DNA of 64,000 nucleotides from Pseudoxanthomonas sp. F37 (GCF_022965755.1 NZ_CP095187.1:2418001-2482000); one strand, 5' to 3'. Shown: positions 7,838 to 16,535, numbered from the stretch's first letter. Notes: generated by a model not told the origin, from the letters alone. Numbers and translations are program-made.

Positions 7838-8698
7838 ATGACACAGCCCCGGGTGCATGCGCAGTTCGACCAGGCCACCCACACGGTCAGTTACGTGGCC
7901 TGGGATCCGGCCACGCGCCGTGCCGCGATCATCGACCCGGTGCTGGACTACGACCACCGCGCCGGCCGCGTGTGGCACCGCTCGGCGGACGACCTGCTCG
8001 GCTTCGTCGCCGAGCAGGGACTGTCCGTGGACTGGGTGCTGGAGACGCACGCGCACGCCGACCATCTCAGCGCAGCGCCCTACCTGCAGGAAAAGACCGG
8101 TGCCCCGATCGGCATCGGCGCGCGCATCACCGAGGTGCAGCGCACGTTCGCGCCGGTGTTCGGGCTGGACGATGTCAGCGGCGACGGCCGCGAGTTCGAC
8201 CGCCTTTTCCGCGACGGGGACACCCTCCCGCTGGGCGGGCTGCAGGTGGAGGTGATGCACACGCCCGGCCACACGCCGGCCTGCGTGTCGTACCGCATGG
8301 GCGAGGCGGTCTTCGTCGGCGACACGCTGTTCATGCCCGACTATGGCACCGCACGCGCGGACTTCCCCGGCGGCGACGCACGCACGCTCTACCGTTCGAT
8401 CCAGAGGCTGCTGGCGCTGCCGGACGCCACGCGCCTGTACCTGTGCCACGACTACAAGGCGCCGGGCCGCGACCATTTCGCGTGGGAAACCACGGTGGGC
8501 GAAGAGAAGACGCGCAACATCCACGTGGGCGGCGGCGTGGACGAAGCCAGCTTCGTGGCCATGCGCGAGGCCCGCGACGCCACCCTGGCCGCACCCGTGC
8601 TGCTGCTGCCGTCGTTGCAGGTGAACATCCGCGCCGGCCGCCTGCCCGATCCGGACCGGGACGGACGCCGCTACCTCAGGATCCCGCTGAAGCCCTGA
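7838..8698 (+). CDS. blh: metallo-beta-lactamase-fold persulfide dioxygenase-like protein (Blh/ETHE1 type)
   Basis: A 286-residue MBL-fold protein. The metal motif HAHADH lies at 71-76, with TPGHTPACVSY and FVGDTLFMPDYGTARADFPGG downstream, as in ETHE1-type iron dioxygenases that oxidise glutathione persulfide to sulfite. The final metal ligand is in LCHDYKA. Residues 196-230 (GEEKTRNIHVGGG) match the Blh branch known from bigR operons. A CAGGAG ribosome site precedes the ATG. It is last in the rightward operon, 65 bp after the AhpD-like gene. Expected product sulfite could react with rhodanese-bound sulfur to give thiosulfate. Confidence 0.87.
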   Translation: MTQPRVHAQFDQATHTVSYVAWDPATRRAAIIDPVLDYDHRAGRVWHRSADDLLGFVAEQGLSVDWVLETHAHADHLSAAPYLQEKTGAPIGIGARITEVQRTFAPVFGLDDVSGDGREFDRLFRDGDTLPLGGLQVEVMHTPGHTPACVSYRMGEAVFVGDTLFMPDYGTARADFPGGDARTLYRSIQRLLALPDATRLYLCHDYKAPGRDHFAWETTVGEEKTRNIHVGGGVDEASFVAMREARDATLAAPVLLLPSLQVNIRAGRLPDPDRDGRRYLRIPLKP

Positions 8699-8704
8699 TC
8701 CGCC

Positions 8705-9433
8705 TCAGCTGCCCGCCGCCGCCGATGCGGGGCGAGCGGCCACGCCGCCGCCGCAATCGGCGCTCAACAGGCGCGACTGCTTCAGCCAGGCGGGGTCGGG
8801 GTAGTACGCGAACACGAAGGAACCGCCGCGGATGCTGTCGATCAGCGGCCGCGCCACCGCCGTGCTGACGGCCGGGCAACCCAGGCTGCGGCCCAGCCGG
8901 CCCTGCGAACGCACCAGCGCGTCGCTGACATAGGGGGCGCCGTGGATGACGATGGCGCGCTCGCGCGCCTTGTCGTTGAAGCCGGGCTCCAGTCCCTGCA
9001 GGCGCAGCGAGTACCCGTTGGAACCGCGGTAGGCCTCCTGGGTGACGAAGGCGCCCAGGCTGGACATGTAGCTGCCGGTGGCATTGGAGAACCGGGTGGC
9101 CAGGTTTTCGCCGGTATTGCGGCCGTGGGCGACGCGCTCCTCGAACAGCAGACGGGCCTTTTCCAGGTCGAACACCCACAACCGCGGCTGGGTGGAAGGC
9201 CGGCTGTAGTCGATCACGCTGAGCCGGCGCATGGGCACGTCGGCGTCGCCGCGCCGCAGGGTACAGGCCATCGCGTGCGTGGCCATGGCCAGCACCTCGC
9301 GATCCACGCCCGGTGCCGCCCGGTGAAGGGCCTCGGCCAGGCGCCCGGGGCCGACACGCGCGGGCGCGTCGGCCGCCAGGGCCACGGCGGCCGGGGTGCA
9401 GCTCAACAGGAGGACGGACAGGCAACGCTTCAT
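8705..9433 (-). CDS. murein L,D-transpeptidase catalytic-domain protein (YkuD_2 type)
   Basis: A 242-residue exported protein with a signal peptide ending near VALAADA. The C-terminal half carries the YkuD_2 catalytic layout: HGAPYVS (His164) and GRSLGCPAVS (Cys186). Such enzymes remodel 3-3 peptidoglycan crosslinks or attach proteins to murein. The ATG at 9433 begins the signal peptide; the ORF extends to 9523 but the extra N-terminus is not signal-like. It lies 58 bp downstream of a second L,D-transpeptidase on the same strand and converges with the sulfide operon only 6 bp away. Confidence 0.88.
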   Translation of the reverse strand: MKRCLSVLLLSCTPAAVALAADAPARVGPGRLAEALHRAAPGVDREVLAMATHAMACTLRRGDADVPMRRLSVIDYSRPSTQPRLWVFDLEKARLLFEERVAHGRNTGENLATRFSNATGSYMSSLGAFVTQEAYRGSNGYSLRLQGLEPGFNDKARERAIVIHGAPYVSDALVRSQGRLGRSLGCPAVSTAVARPLIDSIRGGSFVFAYYPDPAWLKQSRLLSADCGGGVAARPASAAAGS

Positions 9434-9491
9434 AGTGGGGCTCGGGAACGGGGGGAATGGATGCGCCGTGCCCGGGTTCCCTCCACACCGC

Positions 9492-10532
9492 TCAGCGTGA
9501 AGCCGACGTGGGGCCCGCTTCATCCGATTCCAAGACCGGCACCGTCGGCTGTTCGGCCGGCGTTGCGCGCACGCCCGGCAGGTCCGACAGCAGGACGGTG
9601 GTGCCGGGGGTCAGGATGGCGTACAGCCGGCGGGCGAAGTCCTGCGGAATCCAGAACGCACCGGCCAGCGAGCGCAGGGACGGCATGGGCGTGTCCGCCT
9701 CGCCCAGTACGCGGTGGGCGACCCAGCGGTGCTCCTTCTGCCGCGGGTCCAGCAGGCTGGGGATGTCTTCCATTTCCGTGGTCATCACCAGCAGCACGGT
9801 GCCGTTGAGGGCGAAGTCGTGGACCTTCTGCAGGGGCGCCGAGCCGATCAGCACGCCGTTGCGCAAGACCGACACGCGCTGGTCGTACAGGCTGACCAGG
9901 ATGCTGACCGGGCCTGCCGGCGAGGCGGCCTCGTTCCAGTACACCTCGTAGGCCGACAATGACGGGTGGGCGGCCTGCCCGCCCGCGATGACCGGCGCCA
10001 GCACGGCCGGATGCACGACGCTGGCCGGCGAGGCCTTCGCATTGGCCACCACCACCGAATCGCCGAAGCGGGTGATGCCGAACAGCTTCTCGGCGAACGC
10101 CTGCGGCAGGCGCACGCAGCCATGCGATGCCGGGTATCCCGGCAGGTGGCCGCCATGCAGGGCGATGCCGTCCCAGGTCAGCCGCTGCATGTACGGCATG
10201 GGGGCGTCGTTGTAGAGGTTGGACCGGTGGTCCTTGTTCTTCTGCAGGATGGTGAACACGCCCGTGGGGGTTTCCTTGCCCGCTTTGCCCGAGCTGATCG
10301 TCGACACGCCGATGGCGATGCCGTTGCGGTACACATAGGCGCGCTGTTCGTCCAGGCTGACCACCAGCACCACCGGACCTTCCGGCGCGATCTGCGGGTA
10401 CCACAGGAACTCGCCGGGCTTCAGTGCGCGGACATCGGGCGGCGAGACCACGGACTGGGCCTGCGCGGCAGGCGGGGCGATCCCATACAGCAGCGTGGCC
10501 AGCAAGAGGGCGGGCAAGAAATGGCGCGTCAT
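9492..10532 (-). CDS. L,D-transpeptidase with a degenerate second YkuD-like half
   Basis: A 346-residue exported YkuD-family protein with signal peptide cleaved after AAQAQ. The N-terminal domain (about 50-165) has an intact active site: HGGHLPGYPASHGCVRLP with His126, His137 and Cys139. The rest repeats the fold: GPVSILVSLYDQRVSVLRNG at 207-226 mirrors GPVVLVVSLDEQRAYVYRNG at 52-71, and IPQDFARRLYAILTPGTTVL at 295-314 mirrors LPQAFAEKLFGITRFGDSVV at 142-161. The second copy has no catalytic His or Cys. Expected to act on periplasmic peptidoglycan, with the dead half perhaps binding substrate. A -10-like hexamer six bases before the ATG suggests leaderless translation. Confidence 0.9.
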   Translation of the reverse strand: MTRHFLPALLLATLLYGIAPPAAQAQSVVSPPDVRALKPGEFLWYPQIAPEGPVVLVVSLDEQRAYVYRNGIAIGVSTISSGKAGKETPTGVFTILQKNKDHRSNLYNDAPMPYMQRLTWDGIALHGGHLPGYPASHGCVRLPQAFAEKLFGITRFGDSVVVANAKASPASVVHPAVLAPVIAGGQAAHPSLSAYEVYWNEAASPAGPVSILVSLYDQRVSVLRNGVLIGSAPLQKVHDFALNGTVLLVMTTEMEDIPSLLDPRQKEHRWVAHRVLGEADTPMPSLRSLAGAFWIPQDFARRLYAILTPGTTVLLSDLPGVRATPAEQPTVPVLESDEAGPTSASR

Positions 10533-10538
10533 CCGATG

Positions 10539-10544
10539 AGCTTA
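10539..10544 (-). promoter_or_regulatory. -10 element of L,D-transpeptidase gene, leaderless start
   Basis: TAAGCT on the minus strand, followed by exactly six bases and the ATG at 10532. No ribosome site is visible, consistent with transcription starting at the ATG. No good -35 is seen. Confidence 0.4.
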
Positions 10545-10582
10545 GCGCAGGAGCATCCGACCTTGTGCCAGATGGATCCCGA

Positions 10583-11872
10583 CTACCGCAGCACGCGCTC
10601 GCGCAAGGCGTCGTAATCGGCCGGGATCGGGTCGGCATGCGCCGGACGCGACAGCAGCTCGGCCAGCGCGGGCGGCACCTCCACCGCGCGCCCGATCAGC
10701 GGTTCCACCACGCCCTCGAACTTGGCCGGGTGCGCCGTGGCGACCACCGCCCAGTCGCCCTGCCCGCCCTGCGCACGCAGCGCTTCCAGCACCTTCACCG
10801 CCGTGGCGGTATGCGGGCAGTGCACTTCGCCATGGTCGCGGTAGCGGCGCGCGATCACCTCGCCGATGGCGGCATCGTCGACCTCGGTCGCGGTGAAGGC
10901 CGCGCGCAACGCGACGTCATCGCCGGCGTACAGCCAGCGCAGGCGTTCGAAGTTGCTGGGCGCCCCCACGTCCATCGCATTGGCCAGCGTCGCCACGCTC
11001 GCCGCCGGCGCATAGGCGCCGCCGGCGAAGAAGTCGGGCAGCACCCGGTTGGCGTTGGTGGCCAACGCAATGCGTCCCAGCGGCACCCCCAGCGCGCGCG
11101 CGAGGATGGCGGCCAGCGCATTGCCCAGGTTGCCCGTGGGCACGACCAGATTCAGCGCCCGGCCGGTGGCGGCGCGGTGGCTCGCTGCCGCATGCGCGTA
11201 GTAGCTCATCTGCGGCAGCAGGCGGCCCAGGCTGATGCTGTTGGCGGAACTGAGCGGGGCCTGCGCCTGCAGCGCGGCGTCGTTCAGCGCGCGCTTCACC
11301 AGCGCCTGGCAGTCGTCGAACGAACCCGCCACGCGCAGCGCCGTTATGTTGTCCCCGAAGCAGCCCAGCTGGTGGGCCTGGCGCGGCGATACGCGCCCAT
11401 CCGGATACAGCACGATCACGCGCAGGCCGGGCTGACGGTGGAATGCCGCGGCGACGGCCGCGCCGGTATCGCCGGAGGTCGCCACCAGGATCGTCAGCGG
11501 CGTGGTCTCGTGTCGGCGTACGCGCGCCATGCTCGCGGCCAGGAAGCGCGCACCGAAATCCTTGAACGCGGCGGTGGGCCCGTGGAACAACTCCAGCACG
11601 TGATCGTCCGGCGTGCCCAGCGGGCGCAACGGCGCCGGGAAATCGAATGCCTCGCGGCAGATCGCCGCCAGCTCGCCTTCCAGCGCATCGCCGGCGAAGA
11701 ACGGCGCCAGCAGCGTGGCGGCGGTGGTGGCGATATCGGCCCCGGCGGCGAGCTCGCGCGGCGCGGGCAGCACGTCCGGCACGTACAGCCCGCCATCGGG
11801 GGCCAGTCCGGCGGCGATGGCCTGGCTGAGCGTGGCGGCGGGCGCGGTGTTGCGGGTCGAGATGAAGTTCAT
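10583..11872 (-). CDS. thrC: threonine synthase
   Basis: A 429-residue PLP enzyme that converts O-phosphohomoserine to threonine, last step of the pathway. It starts MNFISTRNTAPAATLSQAI and has the PLP lysine Lys104 in FHGPTAAFKDFGARF. The phosphate-binding part includes VPTGNLGNALAA, and SGDTGAAVAAAF is also diagnostic. The ATG at 11872 is chosen because the long ORF to 12544 overlaps thrB in another frame. It sits 47 bp after thrB, completing thrA-thrB-thrC. Confidence 0.97.
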   Translation of the reverse strand: MNFISTRNTAPAATLSQAIAAGLAPDGGLYVPDVLPAPRELAAGADIATTAATLLAPFFAGDALEGELAAICREAFDFPAPLRPLGTPDDHVLELFHGPTAAFKDFGARFLAASMARVRRHETTPLTILVATSGDTGAAVAAAFHRQPGLRVIVLYPDGRVSPRQAHQLGCFGDNITALRVAGSFDDCQALVKRALNDAALQAQAPLSSANSISLGRLLPQMSYYAHAAASHRAATGRALNLVVPTGNLGNALAAILARALGVPLGRIALATNANRVLPDFFAGGAYAPAASVATLANAMDVGAPSNFERLRWLYAGDDVALRAAFTATEVDDAAIGEVIARRYRDHGEVHCPHTATAVKVLEALRAQGGQGDWAVVATAHPAKFEGVVEPLIGRAVEVPPALAELLSRPAHADPIPADYDALRERVLR

Positions 11873-11919
11873 GGTCTGTCGTGGCAAGGCGGCGCGCGCA
11901 GCGGCCGCGGGTTGGGAGA

Positions 11920-12849
11920 TCAGGTCGCCGACAGCAGTTCGGCGCCCGTCGCGTTGATCGGCGACACCCAGGCCTGGCTGTCGAAACCGGCCGTCGCGAA
12001 CGCCGCCTGCACGGCAGGCGCGGCCGCTTCGGCCTGGCTGCGCGATTCGAACCAGGCGAACACGCTGGGACCGGCGCCGGAGATGCTGGCCCCCATCGCA
12101 GCGGCGTCCAGTGCCGCCTGTTTCGCCGCGCCGAAGCCGACGATCAGCGGCGCGCGTCGGGGTTCGACCAGCACATCGCGCAGACCTTCGCGCACCAGTC
12201 CGGCGTCGCCGGCATGGCAGCCGGCAAGCACCAGCGCTAGGTTCGCGCTCTGCGCCACGAAGTCCTTCAGTTCGTAGGCGCCCTGCAATGCGGCGCGCGC
12301 ACGGCGTGTCTCCAGGATCGCCTCCGGGTGCACCAGCACGCTGTGCCAGTGCTCCGGCACGGGCACGCGCACCAGCCGCTCCGCCGTGGACAGCACCAGG
12401 CCGCCCAGCAGCATCGGCCCCAGGTTGTCGCCATGCCTGCCGCCGCTGGCGACGGCCTCGCCGACCAGGGCGTGCGGATACAGCTGCTCGCGCGTCAGGG
12501 GCGCGTCCAGCAAGGCATTGGCGGCCACCAGCGCCGCCACGCACGATGCGGCGGAGCCGCCCATGCCGGAGCCCAGGGGAATGCCCTTGTCGATCTCCAC
12601 CGCGAAGCCGAACGGCAACGCCAGCGCTTCGCGCAGCGAGATCAGCGCCGCACCGGCGGTATTGCCCGGCGCATCCAGCGGCAGGTCGACGGTGGCGCCG
12701 TGGATGCCCGTGATGCGCACCTCCGGCGCATCGATGCGACGCACCGTCACGGTGTCGCCGACGCCTTCGATCACATGGCCCAGGATGTCGAACCCCACGC
12801 CCACGTTGCCCACCGATGCCGGCGAAAACGCACTTGCCTGCTGCCTCAT
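11920..12849 (-). CDS. thrB: homoserine kinase
   Basis: A 309-residue GHMP-family kinase that phosphorylates homoserine. The ATP loop [12 protein letters not shown] is at 91-102. The N-terminal [13 protein letters not shown] and C-terminal [15 protein letters not shown] are family signatures. ATG at 12849 has GGAG six bases upstream; a GTG at 12855 is possible. It lies 31 bp after thrA and 47 bp before thrC in one operon. Confidence 0.96.
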   Translation of the reverse strand: MRQQASAFSPASVGNVGVGFDILGHVIEGVGDTVTVRRIDAPEVRITGIHGATVDLPLDAPGNTAGAALISLREALALPFGFAVEIDKGIPLGSGMGGSAASCVAALVAANALLDAPLTREQLYPHALVGEAVASGGRHGDNLGPMLLGGLVLSTAERLVRVPVPEHWHSVLVHPEAILETRRARAALQGAYELKDFVAQSANLALVLAGCHAGDAGLVREGLRDVLVEPRRAPLIVGFGAAKQAALDAAAMGASISGAGPSVFAWFESRSQAEAAAPAVQAAFATAGFDSQAWVSPINATGAELLSAT

Positions 12850-12880
12850 GCCCACTCCATGTCGTTAGTTCCCGGATGCG

Positions 12881-15373
12881 TCACAGCTTCGCGCCCTGCC
12901 CCGCGGCCACGCGCAGCACGTCGGCGAACACGCCGGCCGCGGTGACTTCCGGGCCGGCGCCCGGGCCCTGCACGATCAGCGGATTGTCGCAGTATCGGCG
13001 CGTGGTGAACTGCACGATGTTGTCGGTCAGGCGCAGGTTGGCGAACGGGTGCGCGGCCGGCAGTTCCACCAGGCCCACGCTGGCATGGCCTTCGGCATCG
13101 AGCCGGGCGACGTAGCGCAGCACGTTGCCGGCGGCGCGCGCCTTCGCCAGCCGGTCGGTGAAGCCGGCATCCACCTCGTGCAGCCGGGCCATGAAATCGT
13201 CCACGCTGGCCTGGCGCAGGGATGCGGGCACCAGGCTCTCCACGTCCACGTCCTCCAGCGCCAGTTCGCGTCCGGCTTCGCGGGCCAGGATCACCAGCTT
13301 GCGCGCCACGTCGGTGCCGGACAGGTCGTCGCGCGGGTCCGGTTCGGTGTAGCCCAGGCCACGGGCCTCGGCGACCAGCCGCGAGAACGGCGCGCTGCCG
13401 TCGAACTTGTTGAACAGCCACGCCAACGTGCCGGAGAAGATGCCCTCCACCGACACCACCGCATCGCCCGTATCCAGCAGGTCGCGCAGCGTGGAGATCA
13501 CCGGCAGGCCGGCGCCGACGGTGGCTTCATAGCGGAAGCGCGCGCCGCTGCCGGAGGCAGCATCGCGGATGGCGTGGTAGCGCGCCAGCGGGCCGGCCCC
13601 GGCCTGCTTGTTGGGCGTCACCACGTGGATGCCGGCGGCCAGCCATCCCGCGTAACGGTCGGCCACCAGCGGACTGGCGCTGCAGTCCACGATCACTGCG
13701 TGCGGCATGTGCGCCGACAGCAGGTGCTCGGTGAAGCGGTCCAGGTCCGCGGCCTGCGCGCTGGCGTCGAAACGCGCGCGCCAGTCGTCGCCCAGGCTGC
13801 GCTCTTCCAGCAGCATGCGCGTGCTGGAGGCGATGGCGCGCAGGCGCAGGTCCAGGTTGGCCTTGGCCAGCAGCTGCGGCTGTGCGGCCCGCAGTTGCTC
13901 GATCAGCGCAGCGCCGACGTTGCCCGGCCCGATCACGCCGATGGCGAAGGTCTGCGGCGACAGCCAGAAGCCGGCATGCGCCGCGCGCAGCGCCTTGGTG
14001 GCATCGGCGCTGTCGATGGCCACGGAGATGTTGCGCTCGGACGAGCCCTGTGCGATCGCCAGGATGTTCACCTGCGCGCGCCCCAGCGCGCCGAACAGGC
14101 GCGCCGACACGCCCGGCGTGCCGGCCATGCCGTCGCCGACGGCGGCCAGCACGCTGACGCCGTCGCGGCGCTGCACGCGCTGGATCTGGCGCGTGTCCAG
14201 CTCGTGGGCGAAGGCATCCAGCAACGCCGCCTGTCCCTTGCCGGCCTCGCTGGCCCTGACCACGCAGCAGATCGAATGCTCGGACGAGCCCTGCGAGATC
14301 ATCACCACCGACACATGGGCATTGCGCAGCGCCGCGAACACGCGTTCGGCCGTGCCGGGCACGCCGATCAGGCCGGTGCCCTCCAGGTTGAGCAGGGCCA
14401 GGTCGGCGCTGAGCGTGAGGCCCTTCACCGGGCCCACCGCGTCGCGCTCGGCGGTGATGCGGGTGCCCGGATGCTCCGGATGGAAGGTGTTGCGGATGAT
14501 GATGGGCAATCCGCGCTCCATGGCCGGCGACATGGTCTGCGGGTGCACGACCTTGGCGCCGAAGTACGCCAGCTCGCAGGCTTCGTCGTAGCTCAGCGCA
14601 CCCAGCTGTACCGCCTCGGGGACCACGCGCGGGTCGGCGGACAGCACGCCGTCGACGTCGGTCCAGATGTGCAGTTCGGCCGCGTCGTACAGCGCCGCGA
14701 AGATCGCGCCGGAATAGTCGCTGCCGTTGCGGCCCAGGGTGGTGAAGCGCCCCTCGCGGTCGCGCGCGACGAAGCCGGTGGCCACCACGCGCCGCTGCGG
14801 GTGCGCCTCCCGCCACGCCGCCAGCCGCCGGGCGCTGTCTTCCCAGTCCACCACCACGCCCAGTTCGCCGTGATCCACGCGCAGCACCTCGCGCGCATCC
14901 AGCACGGCGCAGTCCTCGCCCTGCAGCGTCAGGTACTCGCCCAGCAGGCGCGCCGAGCACACCTCGCCCAGCCCCTGCACGCGCTGCAGGACCAGTTCCG
15001 GCAGGCCGCCGATGACGATCAGCGCATTGAGGATCTCCTCCAGCTTGCCGAAGCGTTCGTCCACCCACTCGATCACCGGCCCGGCGGCCTCGCCCAGCAG
15101 CGCCACCGCCGCACCGCGATGACGGGCGCGCAGCGCATGCCAGCTTTCGTGCCATTCCGGACGGTTGGCGGCGGCCAGCTCGCACAGTTCGATCAGCGCG
15201 TCGGTGACGCCCTTCATGGCCGACACGACGGTGACCTGCACCTCCTCCTCGCGCGCCAGCAGCAGCTTGGCCACGTGGCGGTAGCGTTCGGCGTCGGCGA
15301 CGGAGGTGCCGCCGAACTTGTGGACGACGGTGCGGGGTTTGGGCTGTTCGACTTCGGCGCTGCGGGACGACAT
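12881..15373 (-). CDS. thrA: bifunctional aspartokinase / homoserine dehydrogenase
   Basis: An 830-residue fusion of the first and third enzymes of the aspartate-to-threonine route. The aspartokinase starts at VVHKFGGTSVAD (16-27) and includes GRNGSDYSGAIFAAL. Paired ACT regulatory domains follow at about 315-465, with ISQGSSEHSICCVV and IAQGSSERNISVAI marking them. The dehydrogenase half begins with the NAD(P) motif IGVIGPGNVGAAL near 475 and has the catalytic region EGIFSGTLAWLFN and GLGYTEPDPRDDLSG. Full-length and intact. A threonine-rich leader ORF lies upstream, implying attenuation. A GAGG ribosome site lies ten bases before the ATG. Confidence 0.97.
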   Translation of the reverse strand: MSSRSAEVEQPKPRTVVHKFGGTSVADAERYRHVAKLLLAREEEVQVTVVSAMKGVTDALIELCELAAANRPEWHESWHALRARHRGAAVALLGEAAGPVIEWVDERFGKLEEILNALIVIGGLPELVLQRVQGLGEVCSARLLGEYLTLQGEDCAVLDAREVLRVDHGELGVVVDWEDSARRLAAWREAHPQRRVVATGFVARDREGRFTTLGRNGSDYSGAIFAALYDAAELHIWTDVDGVLSADPRVVPEAVQLGALSYDEACELAYFGAKVVHPQTMSPAMERGLPIIIRNTFHPEHPGTRITAERDAVGPVKGLTLSADLALLNLEGTGLIGVPGTAERVFAALRNAHVSVVMISQGSSEHSICCVVRASEAGKGQAALLDAFAHELDTRQIQRVQRRDGVSVLAAVGDGMAGTPGVSARLFGALGRAQVNILAIAQGSSERNISVAIDSADATKALRAAHAGFWLSPQTFAIGVIGPGNVGAALIEQLRAAQPQLLAKANLDLRLRAIASSTRMLLEERSLGDDWRARFDASAQAADLDRFTEHLLSAHMPHAVIVDCSASPLVADRYAGWLAAGIHVVTPNKQAGAGPLARYHAIRDAASGSGARFRYEATVGAGLPVISTLRDLLDTGDAVVSVEGIFSGTLAWLFNKFDGSAPFSRLVAEARGLGYTEPDPRDDLSGTDVARKLVILAREAGRELALEDVDVESLVPASLRQASVDDFMARLHEVDAGFTDRLAKARAAGNVLRYVARLDAEGHASVGLVELPAAHPFANLRLTDNIVQFTTRRYCDNPLIVQGPGAGPEVTAAGVFADVLRVAAGQGAKL

Positions 15374-15441
15374 GGGTCAGGAACCTCGGTAAGGAGGCCC
15401 GGCACGCATCAGGAATCGGGGTGGCCCTGCATCCTGATCCG

Positions 15442-15489
15442 GGTGCGGGGCCGTGGGTTGCGGATTACGCGAACACGACCAGCCGCACC
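15442..15489 (-). promoter_or_regulatory. thr leader RNA hairpin, candidate attenuator element
   Basis: On the sense strand GGTGCGGCTGGTCGTG (15489-15474) pairs with CACGGCCCCGCACC (15455-15442), forming about 14 pairs with a two-base bulge. The leader ORF stop codon lies in its loop, so a ribosome finishing the leader would melt it. A second small hairpin, ATCAGGA with TCCTGAT, follows at 15438-15408. No U-run is visible, so termination type is uncertain. Confidence 0.5.
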
Positions 15490-15551
15490 TGACGAGTCAG
15501 GGTGGTAATGGTCGTAATCGGGGTGCTGCGTCCGCCGTGCGCACGCGGCAT
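15465..15551 (-). CDS. thrL: thr operon leader peptide
   Basis: A short ORF directly upstream of thrA and too small for routine gene finding. From ATG 15551 it encodes 28 residues containing the run ITTITTLT: six Thr and two Ile in all, followed by a basic and hydrophobic tail and TAA at 15465. Two in-frame upstream ATGs (15560 and 15605) would extend it to 31 or 46 residues; the longest form has ten Thr codons, including a TTT triplet of threonines. None has a clear ribosome site. The Thr/Ile content matches the enterobacterial thrL logic, in which ribosome stalling at Thr or Ile codons controls thrABC. The ORF is seen; the function is inferred from position and composition. Confidence 0.72.
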   Translation of the reverse strand: MPRAHGGRSTPITTITTLTRQVRLVVFA

Positions 15552-15636
15552 CGCCGGCATCGGGGCCGTCGTCGTATCCGCAGTGGCGTGGGCGTGGGAG
15601 CGCATGCACGAAGAAGACCACGGCACCCCCGGGGTC

Positions 15637-15642
15637 TGTCAA
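15637..15642 (-). promoter_or_regulatory. thr operon promoter, -35 element
   Basis: A perfect TTGACA on the minus strand upstream of the leader ORF. The -10 at the expected 17-base spacing is only GGTCTT, so the promoter is incomplete by sequence. A TTTCAG-N10-CTGAAA palindrome lies just upstream at 15669-15690. Confidence 0.4.
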
Positions 15643-15668
15643 GCGCTGCGACGCAACAAAGCCAATGA

Positions 15669-15690
15669 TTTCAGATGGATACAACTGAAA
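15669..15690. promoter_or_regulatory. palindrome upstream of thr promoter
   Basis: TTTCAG-N10-CTGAAA in an AT-rich patch between the GNAT gene stop (15705) and the thr -35 box. It may be an operator for the thr operon or a weak terminator for the GNAT gene. No regulator can be named. Confidence 0.3.
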
Positions 15691-15704
15691 CCAATGCCCC
15701 GCGC

Positions 15705-16160
15705 CTACAGCGTCCGGGTCATGAAGACGCTGTTGGGATCGTCCACGTAATCGCCGAAGGGCCCGCACACGGTGAAGCCCGCGCGGGCATACAGGGCACG
15801 CGCCGGCGCGAAATACGCCATCGAACCGGTCTCCAGGCTGAGTCGCGTACAGCCCTGCCGGCGCGCGTCGTCCATGATGTGGTCCAGCATGCAGGAGGCC
15901 ACGCCCCGGCGCTGGTGGGTCTGCGCCGTGCGCATCGACTTGACCTCGCCATGACCGGCCTCCAGAAGGCGCAGCGCCCCGCAGCCCGCAAGCACCGCGC
16001 CGTCCCACAACGTCCAGAAGCGCAGGCCGGGCCCGCGCAATGCATCCACGTCCAGCGCGTGCACGCTTTCCGGGGGCGAGGTGCGGTGCATCCATTGCAG
16101 ATGCTCGCGCAGCAGGGCGATCACGGCGGGATGGGTCAGGTCGTCGCGTTGCAGGTCCAT
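15705..16160 (-). CDS. GNAT-family N-acetyltransferase
   Basis: A 151-residue acetyltransferase. The acetyl-CoA loop is HQRRGVASCML (82-92, consensus QxxGxG/A) preceded by the beta-4 strand GEVKSMRTA. The N-terminal MDLQRDDLTHPAVIALLREHLQWMHRTSPPESVHALD belongs to a small-molecule or protein-modifying GNAT group common in Proteobacteria; the substrate is not predictable. The ATG at 16160 is preferred over 16187, because a TGTAAT -10 at 16191-16186 overlaps the longer start. Confidence 0.85.
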   Translation of the reverse strand: MDLQRDDLTHPAVIALLREHLQWMHRTSPPESVHALDVDALRGPGLRFWTLWDGAVLAGCGALRLLEAGHGEVKSMRTAQTHQRRGVASCMLDHIMDDARRQGCTRLSLETGSMAYFAPARALYARAGFTVCGPFGDYVDDPNSVFMTRTL

Positions 16161-16202
16161 GCGGTGGGTGGCCGATGCGGGTCGCATTACAGTGCCATGG
16201 CG

Positions 16203-16231
16203 TTCAACGCGTGCGTGGATCGTGCGAGAAT
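16203..16231 (+). promoter_or_regulatory. tRNA-Arg promoter
   Basis: TTCAAC (16203-16208), 17-base spacer, GAGAAT (16226-16231), then a GC-rich discriminator five to eleven bases before the tRNA. The hexamers are only fair matches; position supports the call. Confidence 0.4.
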
Positions 16232-16242
16232 CGCACCCGCTC

Positions 16243-16319
16243 GGCCCCGTAGCTCAGCTGGATAGAGCGGTCCCCTCCTAAGGGACAGGTCGCACGTTCG
16301 AATCGTGTCGGGGCCGCCA
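16243..16319 (+). tRNA. tRNA-Arg (anticodon CCT)
   Basis: A 77-base tRNA with encoded CCA. The acceptor GGCCCCG pairs with CGGGGCC, followed by discriminator G and CCA. The D-arm (TAGCTCAGCTGGATAGAGC) and T-arm (GTTCGAATC) are canonical. The anticodon loop CTCCTAA closed by TCCC/GGGA gives anticodon CCT, which reads AGG arginine codons. No integrase or partial tRNA copy lies nearby, so this copy is not visibly used as an attachment site. Confidence 0.97.
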
Positions 16320-16472
16320 TCCCCTGCCCTGCGGGCAGCGCCGCGCATCGGCAGATCGCCGACAGCACCACCTCCGGCTCGGCAATCCGAACAGACGCCG
16401 ACAGCGAATCAACGCCGACGTAAGCAATTGAAATACACAGGGTTTCCAGGCGTTCGGGCCCGCGTGCTCTGG

Positions 16473-16478
16473 TAGAAT
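16473..16478 (+). promoter_or_regulatory. -10 element upstream of ALDH7 gene
   Basis: TAGAAT, a close match to the -10 consensus, about 57 bases before the ATG at 16536. A GGAG ribosome site lies between. No clear -35. Confidence 0.4.
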
Positions 16479-16535
16479 CATGCCCCCGCGATGCGGCCCC
16501 GGCCGCATCTCCGCATTCGATCCCTGGAGCACTTC

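Noticed and set aside
7095..8868. Long alternative frames over the AhpD-like and dioxygenase genes
   Set aside because: They switch between real frames by chance; clear starts with motifs exist at 7416 and 7838.
13049..15508. An 819-codon plus-strand open frame opposite thrA
   Set aside because: Antisense to a complete thrA with strong motifs; His/Gln/Arg composition typical of shadows.
16243..16319. tRNA-Arg as an integration site for a mobile element
   Set aside because: No integrase, no repeated tRNA 3' end and only ordinary genes follow.
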